64,000 nucleotides of DNA from Haliclystus octoradiatus (GCA_916610825.1 OU744449.1:27378728-27442727); one strand, 5' to 3'; shown: positions 1-13,500, counted from the first letter of the stretch. A program made the numbers and translations. The notes: a model not told the origin generated them from the letters alone.

Positions 1-469
1 TAAATTATAAAATCGACAGAGCTTTCTTAAAAAGTCATTAGTTTCGTAGAATTATCCCCTAATTGCAGCGCAGTTTCGAATATTGTTCAAAAGTAGAGAT
101 TTGAGCCTTCAAAAATTGAACTTTTTTTGCTGTCCTTTTCATCACCCCATCGTAACTTCCAGTGTTTGATTTATTTGTCAAAATAATTTGATTTGTTGAC
201 ACATTTCCTCAATATAAAGTACTGTTTCGTTGGCTTTGCAGTTCACTTTTTTAAAAGAAAATTTGTTTTGATTGTAAATGATTATATCTATTCGGGTAAA
301 GTCAAACCTGTTATAACGGCCACCTGTATATAGTGGTCATTCTTGGCATGTCAAAAATAGTATTTTTATTATTTAATTTACCCTGTATATGAAAGCCAAA
401 TAACTTCAAGGTGAAATCTGATATTCTTCTTGAATAATTCAGTAATTATTATCACTTTATAGAATTTAT

Positions 470-692
470 ATATTTTTTTTTTTTTTTGTATTTATCATTT
501 TTCCACGAACCGGGTAAGCTTACAGCTTTTTTTCACCGGGGTGGTTGGTTAATTTGTTAGTATTTTGAAGCTTGTGTGCGTTTAATAGCCGGATGCCCTT
601 CCTGACGCCAACCTATAGTGCTTCGGACAGGGATTGAACCCGAGACCCTGCGGGCCGTGGTCCAACACCCTAGCCACTACACCAAGGCCGCA
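470..692 (-). repeat. tRNA-derived SINE (family 1)
   Basis: Read on the minus strand, this begins with a tRNA-like head containing an A-box-like GTAGTGGCTAGG and a B-box-like GGGTTCAATCCC. A short body follows with the phrase CAGGAAGGGCATCCGGC, then an A-rich tail (the T-run at about 470-487). Related copies on the plus strand start near 36838, 50605 and 61448. The family name is unknown to me. Confidence 0.7.
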
Positions 693-1004
693 TATTATCT
701 TGGTCATTGGAATCATATCACAGAAAAGGTTTTGAAATTGTTTTCAATCTTTATTTAATTAAATTTATTTTTTTATCAGTTAACTTATGAAATTATGAAA
801 CAAATTATTTCTTCAAATTTTGAAATGTTTTTGCTTTCAACAAGAATATAATCATACTATCTTACAAACAATTATTATATTTTCAATTAATAATTACATT
901 CTAAATTTTGTTTTTTGATTACTGTATTAAAAAATATTCTCGTAGAATCAATAGGTATTTGGCACCTTTAAATAATTATACTAACTAAATACATAAAAAA
1001 TATA

Positions 1005-1010
1005 TTTATT
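1005..1010 (-). terminator. Polyadenylation signal of the SLC36-like gene
   Basis: AATAAA on the minus strand, 18 bp beyond the stop codon. The very short 3' UTR is plausible but untested. Confidence 0.5.
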
Positions 1011-1027
1011 CATATTATAATTATAAT

Positions 1028-4000
1028 TTATGCATCAGCATGTTTTTGCATAGATTTAACAATTTCAATTATTGTTACAGACACTCCAACGGTGCCGCCG
1101 ACAATCCCAAATATAATCATAAATACATCTTTTATAATAATCATCCAAGGTAATTCACCCTTTCTTAATTTTAAATGAAATATACATGGTAGAATATAGG
1201 ATAATAATGAACTACCAATTGCACCAGTTAACGCAGAGACATGAGCAAATTGGTTACGCATGAACACTGCAATCACAGCTGTAAAACATACTATTAATGT
1301 CCGTAGTATATTACGCTTCCACTGCGGTACCTAAAGAGAGAAAATATTAAAAACACATTGACAAAAGCAACCAAAAATTATGTAAAATCTAATCTACAGA
1401 CATGAGAATTGAAATTTCAAAAATAGTCTGAAATCTACAATACCTTGATAAATTTCAATGAAATTGAATGGGAAAAGTAATAACTAGAGTTTCACAAGGC
1501 CCAAAATAGTCTGAAATCTACAATGTCTTGATAAATTTCAATGAAATTGAATGGGAAAAGTAATAACTAGAGTTTCACAAGGCCCAAAATAGTCTGAAAT
1601 CTACAATGTCTTGATAAATTTCAATGAAATTGAATGGGAAAAGTAATAACTAGAGTTTCACAAGGCCCAAAATAGTCTGAAATCTACAATGTCTTGATAA
1701 ATTTCAATGAAATTGAATGGGAAAAGTAATAACTAGAGTTTCACAAGGCCCAAAATAGTCTGAAATCTACAATGTCTTGATAAATTTCAAAGAAATTGAA
1801 TGGGAAAAGTAACAACTAGAGTTTCACAAGGCCCAAAATAGTCTGAAATCTACAATGTCTTGATAAATTTCAATGAAATTGAATGGGAAAAGTAATAACT
1901 AGAGTTTCACAAGGCCCAAAATAGTCTGAAATCCGCTAAAAGTCTGAAAATTTTCATGTCTGAATCTAGCATGTAAAGATTAATCATTCACTAATCTACT
2001 TTTTTTGTCTATATTGTAATTATGTTCGGAACTATTTTAGCTCTATTATGTATGAGCCTTTTGAAAAAAAGCCAAATGGCTTTTTCTCAATAAATGATGA
2101 TGATGATGAACCAAATGGATTTTTATGGTCACATAAACAATTATTGACAATACGTGGGGGGGGGTATGGTGTTCACACAGCCTTTCCCTCTTGACAGGCA
2201 TTCTCATCCATCACCACTGAGAGCATTAGCTGATTTGTAACTTTCAACATAATTTCAACACAACCCTGACCTCAATTATTATCTGACCTCAATAACATTT
2301 CTCAATTTAAGTGCATATCTATTTCAAAGGTTTTGAGTTGTAATTGTTAACGACAATTACAGTGTTTTAAAATATTGTTTCAAAATAAATTTGGATAACT
2401 CATATCAACCTTTTCTTCTCAAGAGACATTGTGAGATACATAATTTTCTGACTTGGAAAATGCCTTATACAGTGAAAAACCAGTATAAAACAGCCAGCTA
2501 TTTGAGGTGGATAAAGTGACCATTATAGACAGGTGACCTTTATATACAGGTTTGATTCAATAGAAAATACTATTTTAGACATTGCAAGAGTGACCACTAT
2601 AGACAGGTGGCTGCTGTAACAGGTTTGACTGTAGCTTGAGCACATTCGAAAACAGCCCTGCAAAATTATTAATCAGAATTTTATTGAACCCCGGACTAGG
2701 GTCTGCAGAACGCTAGTGATATTCAGAAGGAAAAGGGAAAATGATGGATCTGAAGTCATTAGGAAAATCAATATGAACAAATTAATTTTGAATGTTTTCC
2801 TGTCATTTGAATGGCTAAAAATTTATAAAAAATTGAGGTTTGCGGAAGATAAAACTTTCTGTCGACCTACGCCTCAAGATTTATATAACTAACAAGTCAT
2901 GAAGCAATTGTTAAAAATCTTGAACTTCTTACCTTCCTCACTTTGAGACTAGGTAAATCTTTATTTTCAACCAATGGTTCAGCAGCGCTGTTACTAGGAC
3001 GACGACGTGGATGATACAAGCAACTAGTTCTGCTATGAAAGATCCATTTTTCACTTAATTGAATTACAGGATAGATTTGCAATGGATACGTGAATAAAAT
3101 ACCCAAAAATAGAAGGATACGCAAAACACTAACGATTGGAGATCCACTAAGATTATCTGTCACAATCTGTGAGATGTGTTCGCCATATCGTAAATAGCCA
3201 AGTATACCAAACGATCCTAGCATTATAGAGACAGTCGTTAAAGAAATATGAAGATAGACAGGATAACGACGTCGGTTTTCAGCCATACTGCCTTCTATGG
3301 GGATTACCTAAAATAAAAAAGTCAATTCCAAAATATATTAAACCGATAATGAAAACATTTTAATTTGCAATCATGCGGGCTAGACTGGTTAAAAAAAAAA
3401 ACGTTTAAAATGTTTGAGGGCTTGAGGCACGAGTTGTTCAAAATTTGAAATCTGTCTGACATCGGGAAATGGGCTCCCAAAGCCCCTCTAAATCAATTCG
3501 TAAAGTTAATGGGGAAAACCCTAGTATTTTTTAGACGGGAATAAGGAGAAAATGGATCCTGCCTCTGACATTTTAAACATTCGTTTTTTATTTGATCAGT
3601 CTAATGCAGGCAATGATAAAGTCACTAAAGAAAAGAACAACCACGAAATAACTATAAATGATAGCTAAATCAATGTTTTATAATAGAAATGGAAGAAATT
3701 AGTTGATTGAAGGAGCTTGTTCGTGCTTGTATAAAACTTAGACAAACAAGAAAGTGTTTTTATAGCCTTTTAAGAAGAGGCGAGAGCTTCAAGTTTGGAA
3801 TACAACCAATCAAAAATCAACAATTATTGGTTTGGTTTTGATGTTCTCTCTGCCTAACTAACAGACTTTAAAATGATACTATAATATTACAGAGACTTGC
3901 ACAGCAACAGATTTTTGAGATCAAACCAGACAGATATGTTGTTAAAGGATGCTCTTTTTAATTAACCAAGAAGAATTTTAGATGACACAATGAATTGTTC

Positions 4001-7000
4001 ATGAAAATAGAACACAGGTGAATAAAGGAGATTGCTCATATCTCATATTCTGAGTGTAGTTAAATAACAAGGAAACGAGATTCTGTGTGAGCATTTTGGC
4101 AATATAAACTAAAATGATGCTAGGGTATTAAATGCCAGCTTCAAAATCATTTTTGTATGAACTTGTAAACACTTATATCAATAACCCATACATATAACTT
4201 ATGATAAATGCAGCCCAGTCTACGTCAACTACCTTAAACATTGAGAATGGACATGACAGAATGTGTTGCCGGTGGATCAGGTATTACAACATAAGTGAGA
4301 ATGTACAACGACTTCCTCAGAACAATATCTGTTAACATAAAGCAATACGGATTATCAGTTATTGATTCCTAATCGATTGATCTAAATCAGGACCAGATTC
4401 AGGCATAAGACCAACAGCTCAAATTACAGTAAACAATTAATTAAAAAAAAAATTGTTTTGAGACGAAGAGTACAGTAAAAACATAGATCAAAACACAATG
4501 ACTCTAATGATACTACTTTAAGACATTTTGATGTGAGCAGCAAATGGTAAGGAAATCGTGTTAACAACGTCTTTGTAATTTCTATTATACCTTTTTTGTA
4601 GTCATGACGAAGAAGAGCCATGGCCATGGCAACACGTATGGCCGTAGCAGCATGTATGGCCACTGGCTACATTATTTTTGGGCCTGGAATTTGATTGTGT
4701 CAAAATGAAAGACAGAGAACAATTTTAAGAGTGTTTCTGACTGATGCTTCAGGCAAAAAGAGTAGATCTGGCCCTGATTTAGTTTATTAAAAGTACACAA
4801 AATACAGAACATGTATAAGATTCAAGTAATCAATACGTACCGTGCCGATTCCTTCAAAAGCACCAGTTAATTGACCAAAGAAAACAGGAAATGTTTGCCA
4901 ATTGAAATATACTATTGTACTATGAGGAGACTGAAACTCTGTGGAAAAAAAATTATGAAAAATTGTTAATTCTCCAGGACGAAATTGGATATGATTTTCA
5001 ATCTTTGATATTATCAAATAAGACTGCGTTTACACGACAAGTGGATTTACGAAACGCCGGTGAATTTTAGTCTGGATCGCACTCGCGTCTAGATGTAAAC
5101 AGGAAACCCGAGAGGAAATTAGTCCGCCTAGCGACTCTATCAGGACTTTTGAAAGTAAGGATAGGAAACCCGGGGTTCTCAAACCAGACTTGGCAAAACC
5201 AGGGTAGTACTGGCGAAATTTATGGAAAACCTGGATTAACAAAAGTCTAAGTATATTATACAAGATAACATCGCGAATAACATTCATTTAAAATGTGTTA
5301 TTTATAAAAGCAGCGTTAATTCACGTGGAATCTAATTAGATATGAATAAAAAAAGTCATTTTGAATGATTTAAATAAAAAAAAACATATCGATCTGAAGC
5401 TACAGAATCCAATTTCAAAATCCAATTTCAACAAAAAAATGATAAGAAATACTGGAGTTACAGTGTTTTATTTAGACAAAATAGATAAATCTAGCATTGT
5501 GTAAACTGATAACCTATCTGAACTTTTTGAAAGTGGACTTTCAAAAGACTTTTGAAAACCCATGTTTTTGCTCTTGTGTAAACGAAGCCTAATAGTTAGC
5601 CCTACTGATTTGTGACTATTTACTGTGAAAATGTTATAACTATTTTATTGTTTTTGATATAATTATGATCAGTTAACTGAGTCAATTCAAGGAAACAAGA
5701 ACACATCTCAAATTTATGACAAGGTTTAGTGCTTGACGCTTTGCTTGTACTTTTAGTGGCTTGTGTCAATATGTGCTTGAAACATGGAATGTGATTGAGC
5801 TTGGATAATATGAGAGTCTAGTTCAGTAAAAATAGTGGAAAGCAATATTAACATATTCAATAACAATCTAGCAAAGCAAGCATTTCAGATAGATTTCCTT
5901 TCTCGCAAAATTTGTAAAAAAAAACTAGGAAATCTCTCGTGCCTGTTCTATATAGGCCTACTAAAACTAATTCAATTTTGAATGCCAAGCCTGTAGATAG
6001 TCCTATCACTCTTATAACAAGTTGGTCCCAGTGGTCCTCGTTTAATTGAGCCCTGGTAGCCTTCATATTCAGAAATGTATCCTCAGTAGGCCTTAAAGAA
6101 TTCATGCAATTTGAATGTTCAGAATGCTGATAGTTCTATCACTATGAAAATATGTAGGCCCCAGTGGTCCTTATGTGTCATTATTAATTACTTACCTGCT
6201 ATGATGTACACAGCTGTTGCAAGGAATGCCGTTAATATTGCACCATTTGCCATAACACTAACAGGTCCAAGTTTTCTAATATTATTAATATACGATATCA
6301 AAATAAGCATAGGTCCAGGAATTAACAGAAGTAACGCAAATGTTCTTGTACTATTTTCAAGCAAAGACGTCGGACTAAATACAGCAGGATGACTCTGATC
6401 TATAACATCTAACATTGATGCATTATATAAATTATCCAATAACGATCCATTGATAATAGTTGTTATAGGTATCATTGTTGTTAATACTGATGTATTGATT
6501 GGTACTGTCGTAAATGGTGGTACTGCTGTTGTAATGTTCATCGGTGTCGGTGGTGCTTTATGAAAAAAGTCAGTTAATAATTGTCTTATAGTGTTACCAA
6601 GAAATACAAAATAACCAATACAAAATCCAAGTTGAGTTATAAAGACGGAGGCATTGACGGCAAGAGTACCCCCTTTACCCATTGCCTGTTTACCTATATC
6701 ACCAAAAGAAAACGTCCGACCCATATAATTTCTTTCAACGTCTACGCTATAGTCATCTAATCCGCTCTCTCGTAATGATTCACACGTTTTGACGATTGCA
6801 AAATTCTTACATTTGACAATTAGATGACAACAATGATCTGTTGCCATAGCAATTACGATAATGCCAATTATACCAAGCTGTATAAAACAATAGAAAATAA
6901 AACATTATTTTATATACATTGACATTATTCATTCACAACAAACCAAATAAATGATTGGTCAGTGTACACTGAGCACAACGCATTACAGAAGGCGATAGCA

Positions 7001-8914
7001 AGCAAAACGTTTATAGAAATTATAGTTAATATTATTGCCCGGCCAACACGTTCAAAAACTCAATTCACAGCTAAGAATTCAGATGTGTTCAGTGTAGGAC
7101 AAAATTTTTAGCCTTTCTGGAATTCTAGGACATTTTCAATTATTTTCTTCTGTTTATTGTGTGTTGATGTTTTACCAATAAATTAAAAAAAAAAAAAATT
7201 CTCTAGTTTTCCAGAATTCAGAATTTAAGGAGAAGGATCCCATTTAAATTGCTGTAAATGCATTTGTGAATACCTCGGTCTGACTTACCGCAATTCCAGA
7301 ATTCCTTATTGCGAAAGGTAGACCGATCAAGCTTGCGCCAATGAATGCCTTTAGAACATTTGAAAAATCAGCGAATTGCTGTCGATAACTGTTTAAGAGA
7401 AAGTTTTACGGAACAATAATAAATGAATACAGTCAATATTTTCAAAATGGCCACCTCTATAAAGCACCCACCTGTCTATAATGGCCACTTCTGATACAAA
7501 AGGTATTATCCTATTGATTTGTCCTTGTATAAGAAAGCCTCTGTCGAAATCTTATCAATCAACAATTAATTAATTAACAGTTATGTAAGCTATAAAGTAA
7601 AATGCTATAAATCCTAATCACTATCTGATTCAATCGTATTTGATTAATCTATGCATTATTTGGAGCAGGTGGCGATGCACACAGTTTTTCGTTTGTATAG
7701 TCGGTCTGCACATTAGCGCCAAGTATCAAGTACTAATTGTTCTTTGTACTACCAGCATTTTGACAAGTCTCTTGTGATTGCCTTATAAAATATGTAAATA
7801 CAACAAGAAAAATTGGCTATTTCGCAGACAGCGGGCAGACGGGATATTTGAAGAAAACGTTTGTCTAAAACACAGGCTCTAGGTAATAGGTAGTGGCTAG
7901 GGCTCATCTACTCATCTCACTGATGTGAGTTAAACTCAGAGTCATAATGATTGGATCTATATTGAACCTAGAATCTAATGGTTAATGTTCTGAAGGATAT
8001 CAAACAATAACATTTCCATTGACATCATATTATTTTATTTGTTTTCTTGTTCATTTTGAATTTACAAGTTTTCTGATGGTTCAAAAGTTTGGTCAATCAA
8101 TCTGCTAATATGTCTATATTTATAGTGGGCATAAGATTTTGGCTGAAGCATAACTCATCTTCTTTTTGCGTGTTTGTACCAGCTGGTAACCTATGTGTAA
8201 ATTGTACAACGTCTGAAAGACATCATAGATTGGTAAATGTTCACAAATGAACCTTGAGTCCTTGACTAAACCATGTTGAAATTTAAAATAATAATTTGTT
8301 GGACTGTTGTTTCATTAGAAAGTGACCAATTTTTGGTAAGCATAATTAAACATGAGTCTTAATCATAAAAAATAACTACAAACATGTAATTAAATGAAAA
8401 ATTTAAGAGTAAACTATAAGTGACTGGCATATGTGATTTCCGAAATCGAGATAAAACTTTAAAAAATTCAATATTTTGACACGTGAAAAGAAAAAGGCAT
8501 TGACTATCTTTGGTAGGCATAATCTAAACATGAGAATTGACTACTAATTTCGGATATTTAATATTGTGATACTTCAAAACACGAAAAAAACACATAACAA
8601 TAGTCGCAATGAAATTGCCACAATATTATAATCTTCAAAGTTGGAAATACAACAACACCAATTGCGTTATGTATCTAGATATGCTCATGCTGATACAAAT
8701 ACACGCAATCAGCGATCATAATAGATCAATCTAAATTTTACCTGACCCGTCTTGGTGAAATAATAGGTTCAGTATCACTATATGTAGTATTCCCATCATC
8801 GCTAAATTCTAATTCTTGACTCCCGTCACTTCCATAAGATGAAGAACCACTACGATTTAACCTATCATCCTGATCCATTCTCGAGACAGCGCCAGCGTTT
8901 GTGCTTTGAATCAT
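1028..8914 (-). CDS. Proton-coupled amino acid transporter, SLC36/AAT family
   Basis: Six coding exons on the minus strand: 8742-8914, 7289-7388, 6196-6877, 4841-4938, 2933-3307 and 1028-1330. All junctions keep phase and give 576 residues. The protein has a hydrophilic, Ser/Asp-rich N-terminus, then hydrophobic segments typical of the Aa_trans fold. Recognisable family stretches are FIGASLIGLPFAIRNSGI (first membrane helix), ITQLGFCIGYFVFLGN and PVFFGQLTGAFEGIG. In the family these carriers move small neutral amino acids across lysosomal or plasma membranes. The predicted loop in exon 3 is long and Thr/Pro-rich with several N-glycosylation sequons, which makes the protein longer than the roughly 480-500 residues of vertebrate members. 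The start is the first ATG of the exon; the reading frame is open slightly further upstream without an ATG. It resembles SLC36A4 most by eye, but the exact orthologue is unsettled. Confidence 0.9.
1427..1935. repeat. 83-bp minisatellite, 6 copies
   Basis: Six full units of exactly 83 bp start at 1427, 1510, 1593, 1676, 1759 and 1842, followed by a partial unit. The copies differ at only a few positions. The array lies in the last intron of the SLC36-like gene. Confidence 0.95.
2470..2631. mobile_element. CAGT-type TA-flanked miniature DNA element
   Basis: 162 bp with imperfect terminal inverted repeats (CAGTGAAAAACCAG at the left, CAGGTTTGACTG at the right), flanked by TA on both sides. The interior carries repeated phrases such as GACCACTATAGACAGGTGG. 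The shape is that of a non-autonomous Tc1/mariner/pogo-superfamily element. It lies in the last SLC36-like intron. Confidence 0.75.
5022..5589. mobile_element. PIF/Harbinger-like MITE (TAA target duplication)
   Basis: 568 bp flanked by TAA at 5019-5021 and 5590-5592. The ends are inverted repeats: GACTGCGTTTACACGA at the left, and at the right the reverse complement reads GGCTTCGTTTACACAAG. The three-base TWA duplication fits the PIF/Harbinger superfamily. No transposase is seen. It lies in an SLC36-like intron. Confidence 0.65.
7430..7560. mobile_element. Degraded CAGT-type element
   Basis: Fragment with a TA-flanked CAGTC end and internal CACCTGTCTATAATGGCCAC phrases, lying about 40 bp upstream of the second coding exon of the SLC36-like gene. 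Confidence 0.45.
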
Positions 8915-9731
8915 ATTCAGGACAGAGAAACAGCAAGATTCTGTGAAAACCAAGTTCTGTATCCAATATAGCTATCAAATATAAATTAGTGACCTTGATG
9001 GGCTTTAACTGTAATTATTTGTTAGGCTTTGAAATGTTGTAGGCTAGCTAGTTCTACTTCAGGTTCTTTTCCGTTTGTTTGAAGCACAATAAATTCTGTG
9101 CCTCAGTGCGACGCGAAATAGAACTCAAATAGTCATTGTTTTGCGCATGTTATTTAACCGGTCAGTGTCATTACACTTCCACACTTATTGTTTAAAATAT
9201 TTTGCATGAAAATTCGTTTATTCCTTCGAAACAGTACACAATAATGTGACCATTTAGCAAGTAGGTGTAACTGATTCTAATTTTCACGCAGTGAAATTTA
9301 CAGGAATATAACGGGTTCACAATTCCTTCCAAAAGTCTGAATTTACAAACAATGCCAAGGCGAGACAGCAAGAGTATAGAAAAAACAGCTCATAAATTTT
9401 ATCAGGGACGAAGGTACCAATGACAATTGTTGTAGTAACAACTATTATAGTCAGGAACTACAGTTTTACTGGATCGGATCGGTTAAAACTGATTGACATG
9501 AAATTCGATAAACTTATTTTTGACATTTACAGGGGGTTCAGGGGCTAGGGCCCCCTTATCAGGGAAGGTTGTTTTGTCCTTTTGGAGCACTGAAATGGAA
9601 TCGCGGAAATATAATTATTTAGGAATTAGATAAATCGGATCTGACTTAGCACAACATATCTGATAAACCACAGCAACTAATCTGTTAACTACATCATTGC
9701 TTTTATTTACATTAATTTTAGGACTTTTCTT
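8915..9731. other. Gap between the SLC36-like gene and LYRM7
   Basis: Contains the presumed promoter and 5' UTR of the SLC36-like gene, directly upstream of its ATG on the minus strand, and the LYRM7 3' end. No further gene or clear repeat is seen. Confidence 0.5.
9712..9717 (-). terminator. Polyadenylation signal of LYRM7
   Basis: AATAAA on the minus strand, about 15 bp beyond the stop codon. Confidence 0.5.
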
Positions 9732-10410
9732 CTACATTTTTTTCATTGGTATATTTTCTTTCAAGACGGTATCTTTCGTTATTTTTACTCTATAAACGTC
9801 ATCATTTTCAAGTCGTGCTTGAACAACAGTTTTCCGTAATAATAAACAGTAATTTTCAGCTTCTTTCGCAAGCTTTGCAATTGTATTTTCATCTGAAACA
9901 TTTAAATTTCTCCTAAATTCACTTCTAATCTTCTGTTTTCCAGTTTCCAATGCCAACTGATCACCAAGAAATACTTGTAATCTTGCTCGATGAAGAGATT
10001 TGTACGCTGCTAATACCTACAAAAAAAATTCAAGTTATCAACTTGTATTCAAGAACAGACAATATTTCTATCAAATCAAATCCAGCACCTAAATTTAGCA
10101 GAAAGACAATAGCGCTGCCATGGTGAGTTTGGATGTTGATAAAGTCTGTTGTGACATGTTGTATTATAGAAGGCCTAAACGCCTAGGATATACTAGGACT
10201 AGAACCAGTGGTAAATAATTTTCTAAGGATATTGGATCAGAAGATTATCACGGTATTATGTAGATCACCAAACATCATTTACAAATGAAATTACATTTCT
10301 AAATTTCAAAGTTTCACTTATAGGAATCAGATTTCATAAACATAGATGATGATGATAACAGCTAGAAACATCATTTGCTGTTTATACATTACCCTAGTTC
10401 GTAAAGACAT
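9732..10410 (-). CDS. LYRM7: LYR motif protein 7, complex III assembly factor
   Basis: Two coding exons on the minus strand, 10393-10410 (six codons, MSLRTR) and 9732-10016, give 100 residues. The family is a mitochondrial matrix chaperone that stabilises the Rieske iron-sulfur protein before its insertion into cytochrome bc1 (complex III). The N-terminal LYR-like segment is VLAAYKSLHRARLQVF, next to the residues that bind the Fe-S transfer machinery in LYR proteins. A charged helical middle follows, then a C-terminal part resembling vertebrate LYRM7 (about 104 residues). The 18-bp first exon is inferred: it supplies exactly the number of residues expected before VL and ends in a good donor. 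A longer first exon elsewhere is possible. It is divergent from SRP68, 183 bp away. Confidence 0.82.
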
Positions 10411-10593
10411 TGTTCATCGTGTTGTTCCAGCAGCAATTATGAAACAAATGAAATTTCTATTAGCTTTGCTTGCAGCAATGTCAAAATGAAACTTTGGACA
10501 TCTCAACTTTGACTATATTTTCGATTCCATGGAGAATCCACGACATTGAGGCTGTATGCAATAATGTTCTCATTTCTGTGACGTGTGGATAAA
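10411..10593. promoter_or_regulatory. Putative bidirectional promoter LYRM7 / SRP68
   Basis: Only 183 bp separate the inferred LYRM7 ATG (minus) from the SRP68 ATG (plus). Both 5' UTRs and core promoters must fit here unless an upstream non-coding exon exists. No clear TATA box was identified. Confidence 0.55.
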
Positions 10594-13500
10594 ATGGCTG
10601 TCGGAACAGAAATTGACCAACAAGATGGGAAAAGTAATATTGAGGATAATAAGGAAGAGGAGAAACCAAAAGAACCAATTTCATTAGAACGTATCCTTTA
10701 ACATAACCAATTGCTAGAATATCATATTTTTTAGATGATAACTTATTTTATATGTCCCAAAATTTGCCATTGGAAGTTGAAAACTTTTGTTGACTTTTGT
10801 CTAGGGCTAGGGAGCTTCGAGCTTGGGTCCTCCTTGGCCAATGTAGGCTATTTTATTTATTTTGTTGTGCAGGCATTGTTGTGTTCACACCAATTAAAAT
10901 TCCTAAAGCGTAAACACGATTTTGATACCGAAGAAGTCAGGATTGCCGGCATATTCTATTTCGCTTAACAGAACCTTACCGGATACGTCCACAGCGTATA
11001 TATGTTTATGACCGAAGGCACCCGTACCACTCCTCTATTTCTAGATGAGTGGCTTTTTTCGCTGAGAGCAATGATTTTAAACGCTCTTTGTTGATCTCAG
11101 CCGCGACACTGCAGATCAATTTCAACAGATTTCATGGCAGATAAGTCTTCATTGTCAATGCAGCTATTCACAATGCAATTCCCTCTGGACCATTTCATTC
11201 GCCATCCTCAGATGGTACTCATTTGATGTTTACGATCAGATATGATCCGATCTAAAGTTCGGTTGCTCTGCCATCTGAGCTAATCCTCCCCTTTCTGAGC
11301 TAAATCCTCCCCCCAGCGTTCCAGTAGACACAGATAAAGCTTCCATGAAGGCTGTTTCTGTGACTTACTGTAATAGGCAGGTCCACTAAAAATTGATAGA
11401 AGTTGATTTTATTCGTGTTTCGGATATATCATACCCGCAGAATTCCATAAAACTGATAAAAATTACAAAAATTTCCAAAAACCCTTCATTTTTGAGTTTA
11501 ATTCCAAAAATTTCGTAGAACGTCAAAACGATTTGTGATTGGCTTGCTATATTATGACGTCATTTCCCGGACAGAACAAAATCACACGCCGCTAAACAAT
11601 GGAGACTTTAGCATTTTTTGTAATTATTGGTGTCGTTGAACATCAAATTTGAATGTAATCATTTCCATTAGCACTGCTGTTCCTGTTCAAAATATTGAAG
11701 GCTGACTTCAAAAAACTTATTACGGTGACCTGAAATATTCATCAATGGAAATCGCTCTGAGATATTTATATCAATTTATGTTGTTTTTGTTCAAATTACA
11801 CACATAAAGTTTCAAACAAGTTGGATAATAAGTGAAAGGAGTTGTATGATCTAACATTTATTAGCAAATTATCCACGTTATTTTCCCAGCAAATCATATG
11901 GTCTATTATAGGATCAAATTTATTGTAGCTATGATTCTACCATGATTCTACAAAAACTACATTCACTGTCTTCGCTGATCAATGGGATAAAATAGATATA
12001 TAGCTAAATATAGCTACTACATCAATATCGTCCATTGCCTTCACACAAACTGCATGATTAATCATTGGTCCAAGTAAATATTTGTTAATCAATGCAAAAT
12101 GAATCATAAATTGCTTTTCGGTTTTCAGAAAATTATACGCCTCGACGAAAACTGTCGTAGCATGCGTGATCGATGTGTAAAATATTTCATTTAAACGGCA
12201 ACTTTATTGAATTTGAGTTCTGATTTACTAGAATAAATCCAAATCTAGAATTGGTAAAGCGTTAATTGGTCCATTTAAAGTGTTTGTTAATTCAAATAAA
12301 TGCACACTGAATGCCATTTCACCGTCTTATATCTGGCGATAATAACACAAGCAACAGTTAATGATGCATGACAGACGAAATAAAAGAACGAAGATTTGTT
12401 AAATAAAAATAACACTACTTTGATGCTCGAGTGATGATCTAAGCCGTTTATATATGAGTGAGGTTTCTTCTCTAAACTAAATATCAAATGTATATATATA
12501 TATTTCCAAGTGAATGCTGCCTACTTTTTGGTGAGACTTTGGTAAAGACGAGTGAACCTTTTCGTTTTGAAGTGAACGACCACTTTGAAGGTCTTTGACA
12601 AAAACAGTGTGTTCATACGTCGTGCACGTGCAGATCGGCCTGGCTGAGAACTAGGGAAAACTTGATTTTGTTCGTTTGCGGTCGGGAACCGCGAGAGAAA
12701 GATATGGAAAAGATTTGTTTTGTTTCGCTACAAAAAGGTCAAACCGAAAAAAGAAACAAAACTTTACCCTTAGTCTCATTTAAAAATCAGCGGTTCTGAT
12801 TATACTATTCACAAAAACTTTGGATAAAAAGTGACGAATTGATGGATGAACGGTTTTGGATATCAAGTCATATTCATATCAAGTAGATTTCTCTCTTTGT
12901 GCAGATTATGACGTCACATTCCTTCACCCACCAAAACTTGCCGTTTTGTAACCATGGTTACGCAATGTCATTTGAAGTCAGATATCTAGATGGTTTGTCA
13001 ATATTTTTGATATGTTTAAAGTACATACTTAAATTTTAGTGGACCTGCCTATTAAAAGGCCCCCATTATGTTTGAGTAAGCACAAATCGTCAGATGTCGT
13101 GGCTTCAAAATTTGACGTGATTCTCAATGAAACACTCTATCCAGTCTTTTACATAGATCAATGGGAGCAACCGGTTTGACTACATGATCTTATACCAACC
13201 GAAAAACTTCTATTTGATTTGATTCTAAAATTCTATTTATCATGATAAATTTGATAACATATTGATATTTAATATTTCTACTGTCATTCCTTAACAATAA
13301 ACTTCAGTTTTACCAACAATTAAATACGCACAACAACATCATGGTCTGCGCCATGGCGACTATCAACGCTATAGGCAAGTATCATTGAAAATACTATAAA
13401 CATGATTAAATAAGCATGGTCATTGGTCAACCACTTGACGAATTCTTCTATTTTAATCCAAACGCTTAACTTTGGATTAGTAGGATTTTTTTATTTTATA

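Larger units (their letters stand above)
1..1027. other. Intergenic, repeat-rich; no gene seen
   Basis: No coding exon is recognised. The stretch holds a degraded fragment of the CAGT-type DNA element (about 303-440, recognisable by its terminal sequence GTCAAACCTGTTATAACGG) and a minus-strand tRNA-derived SINE (about 470-692). The last part is A+T-rich and contains the SLC36-like polyadenylation signal. Confidence 0.6.
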
